Origin: Pseudomonadota bacterium
Lineage (GTDB): Bacteria > Desulfobacterota > Desulfovibrionia > Desulfovibrionales > Desulfovibrionaceae
NCBI GenBank assembly: GCA_023426275.1
Contig: JAFABC010000048.1
Coordinates: 1-8,281 of the forward strand
DNA: 8,281 nucleotides
Reading direction: 5' to 3'
Shown here in pieces: positions 1-5,767 of this stretch. How positions within the stretch are numbered: the stretch's first letter is position 1; every line of letters begins with the position of its first letter. The position numbers and the translations under genes were made by a program. A model generated the notes under the pieces. That model searched no databases. It was given only the letters and a program-made list of their open reading frames with translations, and had not been told where the DNA came from.

Positions 1-67
1 GAAATGCGCCGACAAACGTTCGAAGCCCCTCCACCAGACACCGGGCCGCTCGCCCAACCAAACGTCC

Positions 68-126
68 GCTCCCCCCTTTCGGGAGGGTCCGGGAGGGGCA
101 GTGCCCCTCCCGGCCGCCGGAGGCAT
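68..126 (+). repeat. GC-rich stem-loop intergenic element (complete copy)
   Basis: A perfect 11-bp inverted repeat, 89-99 (CCGGGAGGGGC) against 103-113 (GCCCCTCCCGG), closes a 3-nt loop. It is preceded by a C-run/G-run pair (71-76 with 81-87) and followed by GGCCGCCGGAGGCAT. It starts 24 bp beyond the stop of the minus-strand sensor gene, so it could block read-through or protect the 3' end, but neither strand has a T run after the hairpin, so it is not a classical intrinsic terminator. The core GGGTCCGGG (85-93) recurs at 8240-8248 in the same orientation. I recall similar 'GGTCCGGG - hairpin - CCGGCCGCCGGAGGC' units as common in Desulfovibrio spacers; this is memory, not a search. Positions 1-67 show nothing else I can name. 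Confidence 0.6.
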
Positions 127-136
127 CTCTTCTCTC

Positions 137-2179
137 TCAGACCGTGCCGAGCATCACCGCGGCCACGTCGTTGGTATAGACGCCGTCGCGTTTGTATTCC
201 CGATAGCCTTCCGACATGGCGCAGCCGAAAATCCGGCGCTCGCCGCCGAGCATGGCGAACCCGGAGCGTGTCTGTCCCTGCGGCAGGGTGGCCAGATCCA
301 CATCCAGGGGCAGCACGTCGCCCACGCGCCAGCCCGCGCTCGTGGTGCTGAGGATGCGTTTCCCCCGGTCCAGAAAAAAGCCCTCGCAGGTGATGTCCAC
401 CCGGCAGGACTCGACCCGGGGCAGCGCGTCCTCCAGCATGGCCTGAAACTGCGGCGCGCTGTCGAACACAATGGCGATGCCGCCGACCACCTCGTTTGCC
501 GCCTCCGGATGGAAGACCGCCGCGTTATAGATGTAGGTCGGCCGGGGCGCGCCGTCGGGGCCGGCGTATTCGGCGGCCGGCGCAAAGGGCGAAACCACGT
601 AGCGGGCCGGGGAATCCAGTTGCAGGCACTGGCGCACGAAGTCGTGTTGCAAGGGGCGACCGACGAGCCCGGCCGCCGCCGGATCGGACACGGCCGCGAC
701 CACGCCGGCGCGATCGTAAAGAATGAGGTTGGTGTACACGGTGTAGAGGCCGTTGATGTAGGCCAGGATCTCACCGAGACGGCGACGGTCGCCCTCGTCG
801 ATGCGGTCCTTGGCCAGCACGCGGCGGAAGGTGGAGTCGAGCGCCCACCAGCGGCAGTCGTTGGCCCGCTCGTAGAGGTTGCGATCCATGATGTCGATGG
901 CCAGGGAGGCCAGAAAGGCCAGGTCGTCGAGGCGCGAGGACAGTTCGGTGTCGAGCAGGCTGGCGATGGACTGGGCGAACACGCCGCGAATGTTCTCGCC
1001 GACCTGATGGATGGCCCCGAGCACCGGCGGCAGGGCGTTGGCTTCCTGGCGAATCACGGGGTCGTCGTTGGCGATCTGCTTGGCGGCCATGACCTCGCCG
1101 TTGAGCACCACCAGCCCGAGGTCGCTCAGGATGTCGTCGGCGTCGTCGTCGATTTGTTGCAACTCCCCGGACACGAGCAGGTCGGAGCGCTCCAGGTCCT
1201 CTTCGGTGGCGGCGCTCTGTTCGGAGTTTTGAAAGGCTTTCTCCACCGGGCACAGGACATGGCCGAACCAGGGCAGGCCCACAAAGCCCTGATAGCCCTG
1301 GGTGCGCGCGGTCTTGGTCAGACAGGCCGTGCCGCGCTGGCTGACGACGCCGAGAGTTGCGTCCAGGACCATGGACTGGGTCGAGCCCGGGGCGACAAAG
1401 GCGGGATCGCTGCTGGAAATCACCTTGCCCTGATCGTCCAGGATGCACAGCCGGGCCTGGCCGTGCCCCAGCAAATGGGCGTAGATGCCCTCCATCTCGC
1501 CGGTAAAATCGAAGCACAGACAGAGCACGCCAAGGGGCGCCCCCGTGCCCGGGTGCTGGATGCGCTGGGAATAGAGCAGCACGTTGCCGCAGTCGGGGCG
1601 CAGGTCGGAAGGCCGGAAGGTTTCGACGTAGCCGTCGGTGGCCAGCGTCCGGCCCAGCAGCGGGTCGGCGCTGCGCCGGTCCGCGCAGGTCCGGTCCAGC
1701 CGGGCCCGGATGTTGCCGTCCAGATCCAGGACGAGGATGTCGTTATAGACGGTGTACTTGTCGCGGTAGGCCCGCAACCGCTCCTCGAGGGTCGTCCTGG
1801 CGTCCGCGTCGGCGTCCTCCAGACAGAGAAAATTGACAATATCGTCATCCGTGGCCAGGAAGCCGACATCGGCCGTCCGCTCGAACAGATTGCGCTTGAG
1901 GATGTCGATGGCCACGCGGGACAGGCCGGACATTTCCTGAATGGCCTTGTCGCAGTTCTTGGCCACCAGGGTTTTAATGAGGTTGTCCTGCAAGGCGAGA
2001 AACTTGTTTTGCGTTCCCTCCATGAAATCGATCAGCGTCGAAGCCACTCTGTTGGAATTGATTTTTCCCGTCAGCGTGATGCGCACCCACTGGCGGTCGA
2101 ACGTTCGCAACCGTTCCTTATAGCCCAACACATCAGGCATATACCCCAGCAAGGCCTCCTGGCTCATGTCCACGTGCAT
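137..2179 (-). CDS. Soluble tandem Cache-like sensor protein without a visible output domain
   Basis: This 680-residue protein shows no signal peptide or membrane segment, so it is probably cytoplasmic. It contains two copies of one module. Copy 1 has helical residues about 40-95, then RNLFERTADVGFLATDD (97-113), YTVYNDILVLDLDG (142-155), and a distal sheet with LCILDDQGKVISSSD (244-258) and GYQGFVGLPWFG (295-306). Copy 2 has RNLYERANDCRWWALDS (433-449), YTVYTNLILYDRAG (479-492), and a distal half FFLDRGKRILSTTSAG (601-616) running to the C-terminus. This layout, a PAS-like proximal and distal pair behind a long helix, is that of dCache-type ligand sensors found in Desulfovibrio chemotaxis-like proteins. 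No methyl-accepting, CheW, GGDEF, EAL or kinase domain is present, and the protein ends inside the second sensor module, so its output is unknown; it may be an adaptor. ATG 2179 has a weak GGGG 6 nt upstream. The in-frame ATG at 2165-2167 (M5, MSQEALLGYM) is an equally credible start. Expression is probably set by the leader at 2180-2538. Confidence 0.8.
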   Translation of the reverse strand: MHVDMSQEALLGYMPDVLGYKERLRTFDRQWVRITLTGKINSNRVASTLIDFMEGTQNKFLALQDNLIKTLVAKNCDKAIQEMSGLSRVAIDILKRNLFERTADVGFLATDDDIVNFLCLEDADADARTTLEERLRAYRDKYTVYNDILVLDLDGNIRARLDRTCADRRSADPLLGRTLATDGYVETFRPSDLRPDCGNVLLYSQRIQHPGTGAPLGVLCLCFDFTGEMEGIYAHLLGHGQARLCILDDQGKVISSSDPAFVAPGSTQSMVLDATLGVVSQRGTACLTKTARTQGYQGFVGLPWFGHVLCPVEKAFQNSEQSAATEEDLERSDLLVSGELQQIDDDADDILSDLGLVVLNGEVMAAKQIANDDPVIRQEANALPPVLGAIHQVGENIRGVFAQSIASLLDTELSSRLDDLAFLASLAIDIMDRNLYERANDCRWWALDSTFRRVLAKDRIDEGDRRRLGEILAYINGLYTVYTNLILYDRAGVVAAVSDPAAAGLVGRPLQHDFVRQCLQLDSPARYVVSPFAPAAEYAGPDGAPRPTYIYNAAVFHPEAANEVVGGIAIVFDSAPQFQAMLEDALPRVESCRVDITCEGFFLDRGKRILSTTSAGWRVGDVLPLDVDLATLPQGQTRSGFAMLGGERRIFGCAMSEGYREYKRDGVYTNDVAAVMLGTV

Positions 2180-2196
2180 GGCGAACCCCGACTCGA

Positions 2197-2202
2197 ATTA
2201 TA
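2197..2202 (-). promoter_or_regulatory. Possible gene-proximal -10 hexamer
   Basis: The minus strand reads a perfect TATAAT in an AT-rich patch 17 nt before the sensor ATG. No convincing -35 lies 16-18 bp upstream (the 17-bp position reads GGCTGG), and the implied 5' UTR would be only about 10 nt. It could be a weak second promoter that bypasses the upstream terminator, or simply AT-rich sequence. Confidence 0.25.
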
Positions 2203-2246
2203 ATTTCCGTTCTTTTTTCCCAGCCGCCCCTGATTTGTTCGCTTAT

Positions 2247-2280
2247 AAAAAAATACCTGGCATAGACCACGGTCCGTGCC
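2247..2280 (-). terminator. Weak hairpin followed by a seven-T run in the sensor-gene leader
   Basis: Read on the minus strand, GGCA (2280-2277) pairs with TGCC (2262-2259), with an inner GAC/GUC pairing. A run of seven T follows at 2253-2247. The T run begins about 5 nt after the stem and the stem is interrupted by mismatches, so this is at best a weak terminator or pause site. It lies about 70 nt upstream of the sensor start and could be a second checkpoint after the stronger terminator at 2380-2423. Confidence 0.3.
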
Positions 2281-2282
2281 CC

Positions 2283-2358
2283 GGCCACGCCAGGGCGCTG
2301 TCGGTTTGCAGCCCGCAACACGCCCCCGGGCCAGCAGCCGCAACAGCATGGCGTGGCC
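2283..2358 (-). other. Large stem-loop in the leader (10-bp perfect inverted repeat)
   Basis: GGCCACGCCA at 2283-2292 is the exact reverse complement of TGGCGTGGCC at 2349-2358, closing a 56-nt loop. Inside, further pairings are possible on the minus strand, including GGGCG with CGCCC and UUGC with GCAA, suggesting a branched structure. It sits between the terminator at 2380-2423 and the weak hairpin at 2247-2280. I do not recognise it as a known RNA family. A 61-codon open frame crosses it (2350-2164) but does not look like a protein. Confidence 0.5.
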
Positions 2359-2379
2359 TGAATCCGGGCGCGATGCGAC

Positions 2380-2423
2380 AAAAAAACGCCGCCAAACGAT
2401 CCAGAAGGATTGACTTGGCGGCG
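2380..2423 (-). terminator. Strong intrinsic terminator, likely the riboswitch expression platform
   Basis: On the minus strand CGCCGCCAA (2423-2415) pairs perfectly with TTGGCGGCG (2395-2387). An inner ATCC-TTCT-GGAT hairpin (2410-2399) caps the stem, and seven T follow at 2386-2380. The plus strand has no T run after the stem, so it acts only leftward, toward the sensor gene. Its 5' arm overlaps the 3' strands of the aptamer-like element (P1 strand 2417-2413 and the end of P3 near 2426-2424), so aptamer and terminator are mutually exclusive. That geometry predicts an ON switch when the aptamer is stabilised. It could instead simply end the glycosyltransferase transcript, 156 nt after that stop codon. 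Confidence 0.8.
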
Positions 2424-2498
2424 CGGCTGTCTCTCCTCGCGGGGAGATCCGTGGCTTTCCGAACACACCCGCCTCGCGACGGGGTTGGCATTGCAAGT
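2413..2498 (-). ncRNA. Candidate c-di-GMP-I (GEMM-I)-like riboswitch aptamer, possibly a variant
   Basis: Read on the minus strand, three helices fit the GEMM-I layout. P1 is ACUUG (2498-2494) with CAAGU (2417-2413). P2 is CCCGUC (2483-2478) with GGCGGG (2473-2468) and a GCGA tetraloop, which is a GNRA loop as expected. P3 combines CGG/CCG (2451-2449 with 2426-2424) and UCUCC/GGAGA (2447-2443 with 2436-2432). The segment AAAGCCACGG (2458-2449) and the later ACAGCCG followed by GCC match the family signature as I remember it. The 5' strand CAAUGCCAACC (2493-2483) matches the usual CACGGCAAACC at 8 of 11 positions. It differs where the ligand-contacting G (G20 in the Vibrio Vc2 RNA) should be, which is U here (2490), and the stretch after P2 is about 4 nt longer than usual. 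A promoter lies just upstream and an overlapping terminator just downstream. c-di-GMP, a variant ligand, or a decayed copy are all possible. Confidence 0.55.
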
Positions 2499-2508
2499 AT
2501 TTAATAAA

Positions 2509-2538
2509 AATGTGCACGAGCGCCGCCCAACCTGTCAA
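2509..2538 (-). promoter_or_regulatory. Sigma-70-type promoter feeding the aptamer and sensor gene
   Basis: A perfect TTGACA (-35, 2538-2533, minus strand) is followed after 18 bp by CACATT (-10, 2514-2509), a 3/6 match. Transcription would begin near 2502, only a few nucleotides before the first base of aptamer helix P1 at 2498, as expected for a riboswitch leader. It lies 40 bp past the glycosyltransferase stop. A palindrome ACGGAGTCCGT (2541-2551) abuts the -35 on its upstream side. The -35 is convincing; the -10 is weak. Confidence 0.5.
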
Positions 2539-2578
2539 GGACGGAGTCCGTTTTAACGCCGTGAAATTTGTTGCGGAA

Positions 2579-5500
2579 TCAGGGCTCGACCGTGCGGTCG
2601 CTGATGGGCCAGGGGGCGGGACGGACAAAAAGGGAAAAGTCATTTTGCCCGGGATCATCCAGGGAAACGGCAGCGGTGGCCGCCGGCAGGGTCAGCGGCG
2701 GCAGGCTCCTGGCGTCCAGGTCAAGGGACAGGTACATGCCGTCGACATTCCACGACGGCGACAGAAACCCGGCCTGTCCGCCCTGCCCCAGCCGAAAGGC
2801 CAGCAGCAGCGAAGTGGCCGGCGGATCGAAGGTGAGGGAACGCACGGCATACGCGCCGGGCTTCGTCCAGGTGCAGTCCTCGCCGCCGGTGTCGGCCACG
2901 AGCGTGCGCCAGGTCCGGCCGTTGTCTGTGGAGACCTCGACGCGGGCCTCGTTGGCCGGACATTTGCGGCAGGGGTTGGCGTAGACCTGCGGAAAGACCT
3001 TCAGGTGGGCCCGGGTGATGGGCAGGGCCGAGACAAAGGCATAGCGGAAGGAGCACGTCTCCCCGTCGCGGCAGACCAGTTCGCCGCGCAACCGCTTGGA
3101 CGGCACCACGCCGGCCATGTGTGCCATGGGCGCGGCGAACCGGGCCTTGTCGGTCCAGTCGGGCACGAAAAGCAGCCGGCCCCGGCCGCCCGGATTGAGC
3201 GTCAGGGTGGAGCCCGCCGGGGCCAGCACCGGAACGGTGACCGCCTGCCCGCCCAGGCGCAGATGGGGAATGGCGATGGTCCCTTGCAGCCGCAGGGCCA
3301 CCGGCCCGGAGGGCGTGGGCGGCAGGCCGCGCCACCGGTGGGCGGGCGTGGCGGCGTTCAGGGCGAGCCCCGGCCGGGTCAGGCAGACGTCGTAGAGCCG
3401 CAGGGCGGGACGGCCGTCGCGATCGGACAGGACAGACGCCGGGGCCAATGCCGGATGGCGGTCGCGAAAGCGGGCCTCGTCCCCGGGCGAACCGACCGGC
3501 AGCCCGGCCGCGACAAAGCCGGAAAAGCCCGGCGCGGCAAAGGCGTACAGGCCCACGTCGCGCCCGTCCGAGGCCTCGTCCCAGGCCACGGCCCGGACGT
3601 TTTCCAGCAGGTGGGCCGCCTGCCGCACCAGGGGCGCGTCGCCGGGAGCGGCGGCGGGAGCGGCGGCGGCCCCGACCGGGCGCACCGTGGCCGCCAGGGT
3701 CAGCCCGGCCAGATTGAGAAAGCCCTCCACATGGCCCGGCCGGTAGCCCACGCGCACGTACAGCCGGCCGCCGGCGGCCAGCTCCCCGGGCACGGCATAG
3801 TCCCGGCGGGTTTCGCGGCAGCGGCCGTGATAGAAATCAATCTCCTCGAAAAACGGTCGCGGTTCGGTCACGGGCCGGCCGTCGGCCACGGGAAAGGCTT
3901 CCTGGCCGATGACGCCAAGGGGCGTCCAGTGCGCGCCGTCCGGGCTCGCGGCCACGGTCAGCACGGCATCGGCCGGCAGTTCGGGATCACCTTTGTACAG
4001 GGCGGCGGCCACGGTCAGACGGATGTCCCGGGCGACCTGCCCCGGCGCGACCTCGAAGGCCCAGGTGGCCTCGGCCGGCCTGGAATAGCGCGCCGGGCGC
4101 AACAGCCCGAGCTCCGTGTCCAGGGCCATGTTGGCGGCGGCAAAGGCGTCCTCATAAAAATGGCGGGTCCGGAAATCCGTGGCATAGCGGTAGGCGCCGT
4201 CCGGGCCCGGGTCCATGACCAGGGGGGCGCGGCCGGCCGCCGGCACGAGGGTGACGCGGGTGGTGGTGAAAAGCGCGCCGAATTCCTTGACCGGCAGGCC
4301 CGGCTGCCAGGGCCGGCCGGCGGCGGCGTCGGTGTAGCAGGTGTCGATGTCGGCCAGACGACGGTAGCCCGGTCCGGCAAAGGTGCCGGCCTCGCCAAAG
4401 CGGCCGGGCAGATACCAGTTCGCGGCGAAGCGACGGGTGTTGCGCTTGTAGCCGTGAAACTCCAGGGCATCCACGTTGCCGCCCCAGGCGTCGAGCCATT
4501 GGAAAAACTCGCGGTCAAGACTCATGGTCCGGCCGTAGTAGGCGGGATAGGCCGACAGGCTCGGCCACAGCAGGACCAGACAGCCCAGCCCGGCCACGAA
4601 CACGCCGACGGAAGTCGCGCCGCGCCGGCCGGCAAGGAGCCGGGCCGCCCCCTGCCCCACCGCGACGAGGCCGCGCCCGGCCAGCAGCACGAGCACCGGG
4701 AAAAGCAGCACGAAATGCCGGGGGCCGAGCAAGGCGCGCAACAACGTGCGCGAGCCGACAAGGGCCAGCACCATGACCACGGCCCAGCCGACAAGCAGCC
4801 CGAGCCCGGCCCGGCGGCCGTCCCGCCAGGCGGCCACGGCGCCAAGCAGCGCGACCGCGACCCAGGCGGCGATCCAGCCCGGGGCCACGACGGCGTCATG
4901 GGAAATGAAGGCCGCCACGATGTTGGCGGCGAACCCGGGCGTGAGTCCGGCCAGGGGATCGACGCCCGGATCGTGGAGAAACCGCTGGACGAAAAAAACC
5001 GCCGGCAGCCAGGGGGCCACCGCGATGGCCACGCCGCCAAAGGCCACCAGCCCGGGCACGAGCCGGCGCAACCGTTGGTCCGGCGGCCAGACACGCCAGC
5101 GCCCGGCCAGGACCCAGCCGGCATAGACCGCCTGCACGGCCAGGGTGGGCCAGCCCTGATAGCCCGCGTAGACCATGCCCGTGGCGGCCAGGGCGTAGCC
5201 GCACCAGGACCAGGGGCCGTTTTCGTCCACGGCCCGCACGAGCAGCCACATGGAGGTCACGGCCAGACTGAGGAACACGGCGTAGAACTTGATGGACTGG
5301 GCGTAGCTGATGGGAAAAAGCAAAAAAACGCCGAGCAGGCAGGCGGCAAGCCCGGCGCCCCGCCCGAACAGCCGGCGGCCGAGCAGGCCGAGCACGAGCG
5401 GCAGGAGCATCCCGGCCAGCAGGCTCGGCAACCGCGCCGCCAGGGAGCTTTCGTCCACGGCCAGGGCCAGATGCTCCAGGGCGTAGATCAGCGGCGGCTG

Positions 5501-5752
5501 GAAATCGAAAATGGTGTCGGCCGGTCCCTGATACTTCTGGACGGCGAACATGTCGGCCAGGGGCATCTCCGCCCGGCTCAAATTGAGGTAGTCGTCCTCC
5601 CAAAGCGACGGCCCGTCGAGCCGCCACAGCCGGGTCAGGCCGATGGCGGCCACCAGCAGCGCCAACCCCAGCCCGCCGGCCAGCCGCGTCCAGCGCCTAC
5701 GCGCCACAAGCCGCCCCGTCGTCCACGTCGCGCCCCCGCATCCCCGCCGCAA
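2579..5752 (-). CDS. GT-C membrane glycosyltransferase (PMT/GT39-like) with large C-terminal extracytoplasmic region
   Basis: A probable inner-membrane glycosyltransferase of up to 1057 residues that would move a sugar from a polyprenyl-phosphate donor to an envelope acceptor. An N-terminal hydrophobic helix (about 23-42) leads to DGPSLWEDDYLNL (46-58), which holds the acidic pair (D53-D54, beside E52) expected in the first periplasmic loop of PMT/ArnT-type enzymes. FDFQPPLIY (82-90), RLPSLLAGMLLPLVLGLLGRR (from 108) and LGPRHFVLLFPVL (342-354) are further PMT_2 (GT39) hallmarks. Many hydrophobic helices follow until about residue 400. Residues 405-1057 lack membrane segments and look like beta-rich domains, with SPDGAHW (603-609), an Ala/Pro linker (694-705) and the Asp-box-like STDNGRTW (941-948). 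Sugar and acceptor cannot be told. The start is uncertain: the long frame opens with TTG (5752) too close to AGGGG, while GTG at 5707 (MARRRWTRL) gives a more normal N-terminus. It lies 15-60 bp behind the HD gene, probably cotranscribed. Confidence 0.8.
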   Translation of the reverse strand: MRRGCGGATWTTGRLVARRRWTRLAGGLGLALLVAAIGLTRLWRLDGPSLWEDDYLNLSRAEMPLADMFAVQKYQGPADTIFDFQPPLIYALEHLALAVDESSLAARLPSLLAGMLLPLVLGLLGRRLFGRGAGLAACLLGVFLLFPISYAQSIKFYAVFLSLAVTSMWLLVRAVDENGPWSWCGYALAATGMVYAGYQGWPTLAVQAVYAGWVLAGRWRVWPPDQRLRRLVPGLVAFGGVAIAVAPWLPAVFFVQRFLHDPGVDPLAGLTPGFAANIVAAFISHDAVVAPGWIAAWVAVALLGAVAAWRDGRRAGLGLLVGWAVVMVLALVGSRTLLRALLGPRHFVLLFPVLVLLAGRGLVAVGQGAARLLAGRRGATSVGVFVAGLGCLVLLWPSLSAYPAYYGRTMSLDREFFQWLDAWGGNVDALEFHGYKRNTRRFAANWYLPGRFGEAGTFAGPGYRRLADIDTCYTDAAAGRPWQPGLPVKEFGALFTTTRVTLVPAAGRAPLVMDPGPDGAYRYATDFRTRHFYEDAFAAANMALDTELGLLRPARYSRPAEATWAFEVAPGQVARDIRLTVAAALYKGDPELPADAVLTVAASPDGAHWTPLGVIGQEAFPVADGRPVTEPRPFFEEIDFYHGRCRETRRDYAVPGELAAGGRLYVRVGYRPGHVEGFLNLAGLTLAATVRPVGAAAAPAAAPGDAPLVRQAAHLLENVRAVAWDEASDGRDVGLYAFAAPGFSGFVAAGLPVGSPGDEARFRDRHPALAPASVLSDRDGRPALRLYDVCLTRPGLALNAATPAHRWRGLPPTPSGPVALRLQGTIAIPHLRLGGQAVTVPVLAPAGSTLTLNPGGRGRLLFVPDWTDKARFAAPMAHMAGVVPSKRLRGELVCRDGETCSFRYAFVSALPITRAHLKVFPQVYANPCRKCPANEARVEVSTDNGRTWRTLVADTGGEDCTWTKPGAYAVRSLTFDPPATSLLLAFRLGQGGQAGFLSPSWNVDGMYLSLDLDARSLPPLTLPAATAAVSLDDPGQNDFSLFVRPAPWPISDRTVEP

Positions 5753-5767
5753 TGCCCCTGTCCGGGC

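Noticed and set aside
13..68. Direct repeat CAAACGTTCG / CAAACGTCCG at 13-22 and 59-68
   Set aside because: A single 9/10 match of a 10-mer with no further context at the window edge; likely chance.
101..2203. A 700-codon plus-strand open frame opposite the sensor gene
   Set aside because: It has the same antisense artefact composition. The minus-strand protein shows clear duplicated sensor modules.
2164..2350. A 61-codon minus-strand frame (MLLRLLARGRVAGC...) whose stop overlaps the M5 ATG of the sensor gene as ATGA
   Set aside because: The VAGC resembles a lipobox, but the preceding stretch is too Arg-rich for a signal peptide, the ribosome-binding site is weak, and the remainder looks like translated leader RNA. 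The ATGA overlap may be chance.
2413..2498. Other riboswitch classes (cobalamin, ydaO/c-di-AMP, Moco, SAH) for the structured leader
   Set aside because: None of their signature sequences is present as I remember them; only the GEMM-I arrangement fits the helices and the AAAGCCACGG segment.
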